A stretch of DNA of 64,000 bases from Actinomadura coerulea (GTDB lineage: Bacteria; Actinomycetota; Actinomycetes; Streptosporangiales; Streptosporangiaceae): contig NZ_JACHMQ010000001.1 of NCBI RefSeq assembly GCF_014208105.1, positions 5,704,001 through 5,768,000 of the forward strand, written 5' to 3'. Below, in pieces: positions 50,401 through 57,744 of the stretch. The notes beneath the pieces are model-generated. The model worked only from the letters and a program-made list of their open reading frames with translations, was not told the DNA's origin and did no database searches. Each line of letters opens with the position of its first letter. The first letter of the stretch is position 1. The position numbers and the translations under genes were made by a program.

Positions 50401-53400
50401 GGAGGCTGCCGATCGTCTCGGCCCGCCAGACGCCGCCGTCGCCGCCCGCCGCCTCGTCCGACAGGACGGACAGGCAGCGGCCGAAGACCTCGGGGTGCAG
50501 CCGGTAGTGGCGGCTGCCGCGCTCCGCCGCGGCGACCTCGGTGGCCGCGCCCGGCCCGGACGCCGCGGGGGGACGGTGGTCCTCCCCGACGTCCGCGCTG
50601 GCCAGCCGCGTCCACGTGCCCGCCGGGGTCAGCGCGTGGATCTCCACCCGCTGCTCCCCCTCGGTGAACGTCGTCGTCACGGTCGTGTGGTCGGCGAGCG
50701 CGAGCGGCCGCTCCATCCACAGGCTGTTGACGCGGACGTCCTCGGTGCCGAGCGCGGCCGCCCCGGCGGCGAGCGCCATCTCCGCGAACGCCGACACCGG
50801 CAGCGGGTGCAGTCCGTGAACAGCCGCCGCGCGCAGCCACGGCTGCGCCGCGAGGCCGACGTCGGCGCGCCAGGCGTGCCGGTCCTCGCCGGGAAGCTCC
50901 ACATGCGCCCCGAGCAGCGGATGCTCGTCGCGCCCGCCCGACGTGCGCGCCGACAGGTCGACCCAGTGCCGCTCGTGCCGCCACGGCGACTGCGGAACGT
51001 CGACGACCCGCCCGTCCGCGGGCCTGCCGATCGCGTGGCCGTGCGCGGCCAGGGTGGCGAGCTGCGCGTGGAACGTCAGCGTGTCGTCGGTCTCCTGGCC
51101 CTTCGGCGCCCGCTTGAGCGTGTGGGTGACGAGCGCGCCCGTCCCCTCCAGGGTCTCGCCGACCGCGTGCGCCAGGATCGGGTGCGCGTTGACCTCGACG
51201 AACGTCCGGAACCCGTCGTCGGCGGCGGCCGCGACCGCGTCGGTGAGGCGCACCGCGTTCCGCAGGTTCGCGGCCCAGTGGTCGACGCCGAGGGCGGACG
51301 CGGAGCCGAGGTACGCGCGGGGGTCGTCCAGGGCGGTGGTGTAGAGCCTGATGCCCTCGGCGAGCGGGGCGCCCCGCTCGGCGCCCACGCCGGCGAGGAG
51401 TTCGCGCAGTTCGGGGAGGAGCGGGTCGACCTGGGGCGAGTGGCCGGCGCCCTCGGCCCGCACCATCCGGGCGAGCCGGCCCTCGGCCTCGGCCCTCTCG
51501 ACGATCTCCGCGACCTGGCCGGCGTCGCCGGTCACCACGGTCTGCCTCGGAGAGGAGTGCACGGCCGCGTAGACCTCGGGCAGGCCCTCGCCGAGGCGCG
51601 CGACCTCCGCGGCGGACGCGCCGAGGACCGCCATCGCCCCGCCGCCGACGAGCCGCGTCAGCAGGCGGGACCGGCGGCAGATGACGCGGACGCCGTCCTC
51701 CAGGGTGAGGGCGCCCGCGACGACGGCCGCCGCGACCTCGCCCATCGAGTGGCCGACGACCGCGCCCGGCGTGACGCCGTACGCCCGCCACATGCGGGCG
51801 AGGCCGATCTGGATCGCGAACAGGACCGGCATCGCGTCGGCCGGGCCGTCCGGCCTGCGGCCCTCTTCGAGGAGCGCCCACAGGTCGGGGCCGCCCTCCT
51901 CGGCGAACAGGCCGTCCAGGTCGTCGATGGCCTCGGCGAACGCGGGCTCCTCCTCCAGGAGCCGCTGCGCCATGCCCGCGCGCTGCGCCCCGTACCCGGA
52001 GAACACCCACACGGGACGGCCGGGCGCGCCGAGCGCCGTACCCGTCACCACGCCCGGGTGGGGACGCCCTTCGGCCAGGGCGGTCAGCCCTTCGACGAGC
52101 CCCGCGCGGTCTCTGGCGGCGACGGCGGCCCGGGACCGTCCGCGGCCGGCGCGCCGGTGCAGGGTGCGGGCGACGTCGGCGAGCTTCACGTCCTGGTTCG
52201 GGAGCCACTCGGCCAGCAGGGCCGCGTGGTCGCGGATGCGGTCGTCGCTGGTGTCGGACAGCGGGAACGTCCTGACCGCGGCCGGCTGGACGGTCGTCTC
52301 CCGCGCGGGAGCCTCTTCCAGGATGACGTGCGCGTTCGTCCCGCCGAAGCCGAACCCGGACACACCGGCCCGTGCGGGACGTCCCCGGTCGGGCCACGGC
52401 GTCTCCTCGGCGACGACCGCCAGGCGCAGCTCGTCGAACGGGATGTGCGGGTTGGGCTCCTTGTAGTGCGCGCTCGGCGGGATGACCCGGTGGTGCAGCG
52501 CGAGGACCGTCTTGATGAGGCCCGCTATGCCCGCCGCCGACTCCATGTGCCCGAGATTGGACTTCGCGGACCCGAGCAGCAGCGGCTCTTCGGGGTCGCG
52601 GCCCGCGCCGAGGACCTCGCCGACCGCCTTGGCCTCGATCGGGTCGCCCAGGAACGTCCCCGTCCCGTGGGCCTCGACGTAGTCGACCTGCCGCGTGTCG
52701 ATGCCCGCGCTCGCGTACACGTCCCGCAGCAGGGAGCGCTGCGCGTCGGAGTTCGGGGCGACGAGGCCGTTCGAGCGCCCGTCGGAGTTGACGCCGGAGC
52801 CGCGGATCACGGCGAGGATCCGGTCGCCGTCCCGTTCCGCGTCCGACAGCCGCTTCAGGACGACGGCGCCGCAGCCCTCCGCGCGGACCATGCCGTCGGC
52901 GGAGGCGTCGAACGCCTTGCAGTGCCCGTCCGCCGCCGTCCCGCCCGCGAGGTCGAACGTCATCGTGACGGTCGGCGACAGCAGCAGGTTCACGCCCCCG
53001 GCCAGCGCCACGTCGGCCTCGCCGCCGCGCAGCGCCTGCACGGCGAGATGCGTGGAGACCAGCGACGACGAGCACGCCGTGTCGACGATCATGCTGGGGC
53101 CGCGCAGGTCGAGCAGGTACGACAGCCGGTTGGCGATGATGCTGAGGGACGCGCCCGTCGCCGTGAACGGTTCGAGGGACGCCAGGTCGGAGGCGGTGAA
53201 CGCGGCGTACTCCGGCGCCGACACACCGACGAACACGCCCGTGCGGCTGCCGCGCAGCGACGCCGGGCCGATGCCCGCGTGCTCGAACGCCTCCCACGCC
53301 ACTTCGAGGACGAGCCGCTGCTGCGGGTCCATCACCGCGGCCTCGCGCGGGGTGATGCCGAAGAACTGCGCGTCGAACTCGGCGACGTCCCGCAGGAAGC

Positions 53401-53938
53401 CGCCGAGCCGCGTCGTGCTGCCGAGCAGGTCGCCGACCTCGGGGGAACCGTCGTCGAAGGCGTCCCACCGGCCGTCCGGCACCTCGCGGACGGCGTCGCC
53501 GCGCCCGGTCAGGAAGCGCCAGTAGTCGTCCGGCCCGGTCAGGTCGCGGCCGCCGCCGGGGAACCGCAGCCCGGCGCCGACGACGGCGATCGGCTCGTCG
53601 CTCGCGGCCCGCCGCGCGGCCGGCTCCGGCGCCGGGGTCTGCGCGGGGGGCCCGCCGGCCAGCGCGACGGAGAGCTTGTTGATCGTCGGATGTTCCCAGA
53701 CGAGGGTGGCGGGGAGGGACCGCCCGAGCATCTGCTCCAGCTCGCCGGCGATCGCGACGGCGTCCCTGGAGGCCAGACCGAACTCCTCGAGCGGGCGGTC
53801 GGGGTCGACTTCGGCGGCGGTGGTCCCGGAGCGGCGCGCGATCTGCTCGACCAGGTGCCGGCGGACCGAATCCTCGCTGATCCGAGTCTCGTCCTGCGCG
53901 TTCTCCCGCGCGGCTCCGGAACGATCGTTGCTCTGCAT
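47420..53938 (-). CDS. Type I polyketide synthase, Pks13-like layout with extra DH and KR
   Basis: 2172 residues from ATG 53938 (GGGGGGA upstream; ATG 53956 also in frame). Order: N-terminal acyl carrier (EFGLASRDAV, Ser near 55), ketosynthase (DTACSSSLVS near 288, EAHGTGT, KSNLGHMESAAG), acyltransferase (GHSMGEVA near 729, Arg in CRRSRLL, selectivity motif GAGHS near 832), dehydratase (about 1008-1250), ketoreductase (TGGYGGIG near 1441, THSSAAALL, GQAAYAAAN; IDD suggests B type), carrier (LGLDSLV near 1733), a second carrier-like domain lacking the serine (LGGRDRDAD near 1836) and thioesterase (GWSFGG near 1974, GAHHLN). The dehydratase His and Asp are replaced (WLRAAAVHG; HPEVFGRC), so the beta-hydroxyl should stay. 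One extension of a ligase-loaded fatty acid is inferred. Confidence 0.9.
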   Translation of the reverse strand: MQSNDRSGAARENAQDETRISEDSVRRHLVEQIARRSGTTAAEVDPDRPLEEFGLASRDAVAIAGELEQMLGRSLPATLVWEHPTINKLSVALAGGPPAQTPAPEPAARRAASDEPIAVVGAGLRFPGGGRDLTGPDDYWRFLTGRGDAVREVPDGRWDAFDDGSPEVGDLLGSTTRLGGFLRDVAEFDAQFFGITPREAAVMDPQQRLVLEVAWEAFEHAGIGPASLRGSRTGVFVGVSAPEYAAFTASDLASLEPFTATGASLSIIANRLSYLLDLRGPSMIVDTACSSSLVSTHLAVQALRGGEADVALAGGVNLLLSPTVTMTFDLAGGTAADGHCKAFDASADGMVRAEGCGAVVLKRLSDAERDGDRILAVIRGSGVNSDGRSNGLVAPNSDAQRSLLRDVYASAGIDTRQVDYVEAHGTGTFLGDPIEAKAVGEVLGAGRDPEEPLLLGSAKSNLGHMESAAGIAGLIKTVLALHHRVIPPSAHYKEPNPHIPFDELRLAVVAEETPWPDRGRPARAGVSGFGFGGTNAHVILEEAPARETTVQPAAVRTFPLSDTSDDRIRDHAALLAEWLPNQDVKLADVARTLHRRAGRGRSRAAVAARDRAGLVEGLTALAEGRPHPGVVTGTALGAPGRPVWVFSGYGAQRAGMAQRLLEEEPAFAEAIDDLDGLFAEEGGPDLWALLEEGRRPDGPADAMPVLFAIQIGLARMWRAYGVTPGAVVGHSMGEVAAAVVAGALTLEDGVRVICRRSRLLTRLVGGGAMAVLGASAAEVARLGEGLPEVYAAVHSSPRQTVVTGDAGQVAEIVERAEAEGRLARMVRAEGAGHSPQVDPLLPELRELLAGVGAERGAPLAEGIRLYTTALDDPRAYLGSASALGVDHWAANLRNAVRLTDAVAAAADDGFRTFVEVNAHPILAHAVGETLEGTGALVTHTLKRAPKGQETDDTLTFHAQLATLAAHGHAIGRPADGRVVDVPQSPWRHERHWVDLSARTSGGRDEHPLLGAHVELPGEDRHAWRADVGLAAQPWLRAAAVHGLHPLPVSAFAEMALAAGAAALGTEDVRVNSLWMERPLALADHTTVTTTFTEGEQRVEIHALTPAGTWTRLASADVGEDHRPPAASGPGAATEVAAAERGSRHYRLHPEVFGRCLSVLSDEAAGGDGGVWRAETIGSLRVFGPTHRGGHVQAKVVRADEGVTGSVALLAADGQVLAEATGIVLRRVERHDIPVPLADKLVELVWDETPLPEGAEPSEGGTWLVLAEEGDALGDATASGLERRGKRVIRHRPTNRPPDDHPAMAEPVEGVVLVPSADLVDEELVLAVAGVSRSLPDGPRLYVATRSALPLAGEGVPGHAFVSALTRVLAFERTAQRATHVDVDRPADLVAELLAGDDAREVAWRAGTRRVARLALAVLPETPARKRRAVRRGGAYVVTGGYGGIGLVTARLLAERGAGRIVLSGRGGPGADAEKVIARLREDGVDVGVVLGDIAQPGTAERLVRVAQEGGTRLCGVVHGAGAIDDRLIADLGPEDLHRVWTAKVEGARRLSEATWDLDLDWLVTHSSAAALLGSPGQAAYAAANAAIDALMAYRRANGRPGTTINWGTWSQVGGAAETSVAVIDPISPAEGAEALEALLVHGRAATGVLRFDPATAVGLFPEIRNMPYFAALTEAAGELGGDDAGDWPGVEALGGLDPATARRMIAAQVRHRIAAVLGFDPQRLDPSVPLTDLGLDSLVAVRIKSGVEHDLGLTVPASVLLQGASVNVFEEWAAGELGLADAPAPAPAAVPNAESGYVMPRDAAERLAVRIFEDVLGLDRVGVTADFFADLGGRDRDADRVVALVARELGGEVTRGELFETPTAQNVAEYLRAADEEAARQTVRPLHGLFSGGRGGSSPHDDSGGRRPIFIAHPAGGTTACYRQLVDLLGDDQPVYGLERFEDAPPVEERAARYVRHLLEAQPEGAFRLGGWSFGGVLAYETARQLRAAGREVEFVALFDAGLPLAVDDESDTLARRFSAFADYINETYGLEVALTYEELAGLDEESQFALVMERAAPLVDHIPPAALTHQLTSHQDTRSLEAYKPEPYDGHVVLYHAPEETPWAVRDARYALDGTNGFGGLCADLEIVTIPGAHHLNLLDPPGVGVLAAHLEARLAGRRESDAVPAPITAR

Positions 53939-54047
53939 GCGGTGGGTTCCCCCCATGAAGCCGGGATCGTTCGTCGAAGCGGAGGGACCACTTTGTCTTA
54001 CGATGACCGACTCACGATGCGCACCCAGACCACTTTTCTCCCTCTCG

Positions 54048-54069
54048 TCTTGTCACGGCGATGACAAGA
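54048..54069. promoter_or_regulatory. Palindromic operator TCTTGTCA-N6-TGACAAGA between PKS and MFS genes
   Basis: Eight-base arms around CGGCGA, 110 bases before the PKS start and 138 before the MFS start. An almost identical palindrome lies at 62521-62540 in front of the acyl-AMP ligase gene. A TetR-type regulator is likely; none is encoded in the cluster. Confidence 0.72.
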
Positions 54070-54206
54070 CTCGGCAGTAACCAATGTGGCCTGATGGGAT
54101 AGTTGTGGTACCACGGCCCGGAGTCAGGGCCGAGTAACGAAGCGCCAACCAATAGTAACAATAGCGACGACTGTTTTTAGGGGGAAGCGGCGGATTTCCG
54201 CGGCCG

Positions 54207-56462
54207 GTGCGGGAGTTCACGCCGTACGGACTGTTGACCCGCGGCCGATACCGATGGGCGCTGGCGGTGGTGGCCGTCAGCGCGTTCATGATCACCATGG
54301 ACAACACGGTGGTCGCGAACGCGCTGCCCACCATCATGAGCGACCTCGACATGTCCAACTCCGCCAAGGACTGGGTCGCCACCGGCTACATCCTGATGTT
54401 CTCCTGCCTGATGGTGGCGGGCGGACGGCTCACCGACGTCTTCGGCTGCCGCGTCACCTTCGTGACCGGGATGGTCGTCTTCACCGCCGCGTCGGCCGTC
54501 TGCGGCCTCGCCCCCGACTCGGCGACCCTCATCCTCGCCCGCGTCACGCAGGGCGCGGGCGCCGCCCTGGCCCTCCCCGCGACGCAGGTCATGGTCACCG
54601 TCGGACGCACCGACAAGCAGCGCTCCCTCGGCACGATCGTCTGGGTCGGCGCCGGCGCCAGCGCCACCGCCCTCGGGCCCACCATCGGCGGCTTCATCGT
54701 CCAGCAGTGGAGCTGGGGCTGGATCTTCCTGATCAACATCGTGCCCGGCGTCCTGGTCATCCTGCTCGGCCTGGTCGTCCTCACCGGCAAGGGCGAGAAC
54801 CGCGACGCCCGGGTCGACCTGCCCGGCGTCCTCATCTCCGCCACGATGCTGTTCGCCTTCACCTACGGGCTGGAGTCGGGGAACAAGCACGGCTGGAGCG
54901 ACCCGTCCGTCCTCAGCGTGTTCGCCCTCGCGTTCATCGCCCTGGCCTGTTTCGTGCTGGTGGAGAACTGGGCCCCCGACCCGATGATCAATTTGCGGTT
55001 CTTCCGCAACCGGGTCTTCGCCGGCGGCCTGCTCTCCCAGATGCTCTACGGCATCGGCTTCAACGGGATGATCTTCTATTCGGCGACGTTCCTGCAGCGC
55101 TTCCTCGGCTTCTCCCCGCCCCAGGCCGGCCTGGTGATGCTGCCGCCGTCCATCGCCATCATGGTCATGACGCCCGTCGCGTTCTGGCTGGCCGCCAAGC
55201 TCGGCCCCCGGCCCGCCATCGGCGGCGGCCTCGCCCTCATGGCCTTCGGCATGTTCCTGTTCTCCACCATCCAGCAGGGCGACGGCTACGCCGACCTCAT
55301 GCCCGGCGTCATGACCGTCGGCGTCGGCGCCGCGATGGGCATGCCGCTCGTCATGTACGTCCTGAAAGCGGTGCCGGAGCAGCAGGCGGGCGTCGCGAGC
55401 GGCATCATCAACGTCATCCGCGAGGCCTCGGGCGCCTTCGGCATCGCCATCATCGGCCTGCTCGTCCACCACGTCCCCGCGGAGGGCGCGAGCGCCGCCG
55501 AGCTGGAGACGTTCCGCAGCGGCACCGCCTCGGGGCTCATCCTCGGCGCCGCCCTCGTCCTCGTCGGCGGCCTGATCAGCGGCCTCACCCTCCCCAGCCG
55601 CCGCGGCTGGCTGGGGCCGAAGCACGGCAAGTCCTCCCCGCTGGTCGAACCCGAGCCCCGCCGCCCCGACCCGGCCCCCCGCGAGCCCGTCCCCGCCCTG
55701 ACCGCCCCCGTCGCCGTCGCGACCCCGCCGGGCGAGCCCCTCCCACTCCCCCTCACCTGGGAGGAAGACCCCATGCCCGACCCCACCCCGGGCCCCCACT
55801 GGTGGACCGACACCGCCCCGAACCCCCGGGACGACACCGCCACCTGGGCCGCCGAAACCCCCTGGCCCCCGCCCCCTCCCGCACCCAACCCCTGGAAAGA
55901 CTGGCCGCCCCCCGAGGCGTCACCCGGCACGCCCGCCTCCCAGCCGTCCGGGCCGTCCGGGCCGTCCGGGCCGTCCGACCAGACCGGCGAGCAGAGCACG
56001 GCCGACGAAGCGCCCGGCTTCACCGCCCCCCTCGGGGAGCGTCCGAAGATCCCGCCGAACGACCTCGTCCAGCCCCTTCAGACCGCCCCTCACGAAGTCG
56101 CCGCCGAGCCGGAAGGGCGACCGGCGCTCATGAGCGACGCGGGTTCCCGTCCGGAAGAGGAAGGCGAACCCCTGGCGGTCGAGGACGCGGCCGATACCGC
56201 CCCTGGAGCGGCGGTCCAGGGCGGCGCGGAGGAAGGCGAGGAGCACGGCTCCACACATCTCGGGCAACCCGCGGGGGAGCCGGAGAAGGCACCCGAGGCC
56301 GGTCTCCCGCTTGAGGACGAGCAGCGCGGCGGGGACGCGGCGGAGTCCGCCGAAGGCGAGGACGGGCGGCCGGCGCCTCCGGAGGGGTGGTACGAGCCCT
56401 ACGTGCCCGAGGCGGAGCCGGTGGAGGAGCCTCGCATCGTCCCGCGCAATGACGCCTGGTAG
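54207..56462 (+). CDS. MFS transporter (EmrB/QacA type) with long C-terminal tail
   Basis: 751 residues from GTG 54207. About 470 residues form a 14-helix drug/H+ antiporter domain: AFMITMDNTVVANALPTI (motif D1), GGRLTDVFGCRVTF (motif A), RVTQGAGAALALPAT and GPTIGGFIVQQWSWGWIFLIN (motif C). The remaining 270 residues are cytoplasmic and disordered, rich in Pro, Glu and Asp (PPPPPAPNPWKDWPPPE; a PSG repeat), and end in RIVPRNDAW. It is divergent from the PKS gene and shares its operator, so it could export the product or a precursor. The ribosome site is GGGGGA 20 bases upstream, so translation might be leaderless-like; a better one is not seen. Confidence 0.88.
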   Translation: MREFTPYGLLTRGRYRWALAVVAVSAFMITMDNTVVANALPTIMSDLDMSNSAKDWVATGYILMFSCLMVAGGRLTDVFGCRVTFVTGMVVFTAASAVCGLAPDSATLILARVTQGAGAALALPATQVMVTVGRTDKQRSLGTIVWVGAGASATALGPTIGGFIVQQWSWGWIFLINIVPGVLVILLGLVVLTGKGENRDARVDLPGVLISATMLFAFTYGLESGNKHGWSDPSVLSVFALAFIALACFVLVENWAPDPMINLRFFRNRVFAGGLLSQMLYGIGFNGMIFYSATFLQRFLGFSPPQAGLVMLPPSIAIMVMTPVAFWLAAKLGPRPAIGGGLALMAFGMFLFSTIQQGDGYADLMPGVMTVGVGAAMGMPLVMYVLKAVPEQQAGVASGIINVIREASGAFGIAIIGLLVHHVPAEGASAAELETFRSGTASGLILGAALVLVGGLISGLTLPSRRGWLGPKHGKSSPLVEPEPRRPDPAPREPVPALTAPVAVATPPGEPLPLPLTWEEDPMPDPTPGPHWWTDTAPNPRDDTATWAAETPWPPPPPAPNPWKDWPPPEASPGTPASQPSGPSGPSGPSDQTGEQSTADEAPGFTAPLGERPKIPPNDLVQPLQTAPHEVAAEPEGRPALMSDAGSRPEEEGEPLAVEDAADTAPGAAVQGGAEEGEEHGSTHLGQPAGEPEKAPEAGLPLEDEQRGGDAAESAEGEDGRPAPPEGWYEPYVPEAEPVEEPRIVPRNDAW
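55944..55979 (+). repeat. 9-bp tandem repeat in the MFS tail
   Basis: Three exact CCGTCCGGG units and a fourth changed one, encoding PSG-PSG-PSG-PSD. It lies in the disordered tail and should be length-variable. Confidence 0.8.
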
Positions 56463-56471
56463 GAGGTAGAC

Positions 56472-57701
56472 GTGAGCCGGATCGTGATCTTCGCGGCGGG
56501 GTCGCGGGGGGACATCCAGCCCTGCGTGGCGCTGGGACGGGCGCTGCGGGCGCGGGGGGACGAGGTGCGGCTGGTGGCGAGCGCGCGGTACTCGCCGATG
56601 GTCGTCGCGGCGGGGCTGGAGCTCGCGCCGCTGACGGCGGATCCGACGGAGATCCTCGAATCGGACGCCGGGCAGGAGCTGCTGGCCGGCGGGCGGAATC
56701 CGGTGAAGTTCCTCGGCGGCTTCCGGCGGATCCTCGGGCCGATGGCCGAACGGCTGCTGGCGGAGTGTTCGGACGCCTGTAAGGGCGCGGATCTGATTCT
56801 CGGACCCACGCTCGGTTTCCTTCCCCGGCATCTGGGCGAACATCTCGGTGTTCCGTGGGCGCTGATTCATTTCCAGCCGAGCGAGCCGACCGGGGCGTTC
56901 CCGCACCCGTTCGTCCCGCAGGCGCGCGTGCTCGGGCCGTGGGCGAACCGGGCGAGCTTCCGCGCGGTCGACCAGATCGCGTGGCAGCTGTCGCGCCCGT
57001 TCATCAACCCGTGGCGGGACGAGGCGCTCGGGTTGCCGCGGCTGCCGCTGCGGGGCCGGCGGGCCGACGGCGGGCCGGTGCTCGCGTGCTTCAGCCCGGT
57101 GGTGGTTCCGCGCCCCGGAGACTGGGCCTCCAACGTGAACCTGACGGGCTACTGGTTCCTCGACGAGCCGGAGTGGGAGCCTCCCGGCGCACTCGCGGAG
57201 TTCCTGGCGGCCGGGCCCGCGCCGGTGTACGTCGGGTTCGGGAGCATGGTGCCGAAGGACGCCGAGATGACCGGGCTGGCCGTGCGGACGGCCCTGAAGC
57301 TCGCCGGAGTCCGGGGCATCGTGCAGGGCGACCCGGCGACGTCGGACGAGGACGTGTTCGCCGTCCGGGACGTGCCGCACTCATGGCTGTTCCCGCGCAT
57401 GGCGGCGGTCGTGCACCACGGGGGCGCCGGTACGACGGCGGCGGGGCTGCGGGCTGGTGTGCCCACCGTGGTGTGCCCGTTCTTCGGCGACCAGCCGTAC
57501 TGGGGCGAGCGCGTCGCCGCGCTGGGGGCCGGGCCCGCCCCGCTGCCGTTCCGCGCGATGACCGTCCCGCGGCTCGCCAGGAAGATCCGGCGTGCGGTCC
57601 GGGACCAGGGGATGTCCGACCGGGCGAGCGAACTGGGCCGGCGCGTCAGGGCCGAGGACGGCATCGGACGGGCTCAGGAGATCATCGACTCGCTCCTGTG
57701 A
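56472..57701 (+). CDS. GT1-family glycosyltransferase (UGT/sterol glucosyltransferase-like)
   Basis: 409 residues from GTG 56472, with AGGAGG six bases upstream and only nine bases after the MFS stop, hence the same operon. N-terminal acceptor domain: IVIFAAGSRGDIQPCVALGRAL, the start seen in UGT80-like and GPL-type (Gtf) enzymes. Donor site: HHGGAGTTAAGLRAGVPTV and FFGDQPYWGERV (GT1 signature). It should transfer a hexose or deoxyhexose from an NDP-sugar to a hydroxyl of a lipid, sterol or polyketide. The beta-hydroxyl or carboxyl of the PKS product is a natural candidate; no sugar-modifying genes lie nearby, so a common NDP-hexose is likely used. Confidence 0.9.
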   Translation: MSRIVIFAAGSRGDIQPCVALGRALRARGDEVRLVASARYSPMVVAAGLELAPLTADPTEILESDAGQELLAGGRNPVKFLGGFRRILGPMAERLLAECSDACKGADLILGPTLGFLPRHLGEHLGVPWALIHFQPSEPTGAFPHPFVPQARVLGPWANRASFRAVDQIAWQLSRPFINPWRDEALGLPRLPLRGRRADGGPVLACFSPVVVPRPGDWASNVNLTGYWFLDEPEWEPPGALAEFLAAGPAPVYVGFGSMVPKDAEMTGLAVRTALKLAGVRGIVQGDPATSDEDVFAVRDVPHSWLFPRMAAVVHHGGAGTTAAGLRAGVPTVVCPFFGDQPYWGERVAALGAGPAPLPFRAMTVPRLARKIRRAVRDQGMSDRASELGRRVRAEDGIGRAQEIIDSLL

Positions 57702-57744
57702 CGGCGCTCGGGCGGGAGGGGAAGGCCGGGCGCTTCACCCGGTG

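Noticed and set aside
53990..54012. A third TTGTC...TGAC element near the PKS start
   Set aside because: Arm spacing and sequence differ from the two good palindromes; likely chance.
49016..54064. A very long open frame (1682 codons) on the + strand across the PKS gene
   Set aside because: It is antisense to a clear PKS; its translation is low-complexity Arg/Gly/Ala with no domains, as expected in a 75% GC genome where the opposite frame of a real gene stays open.
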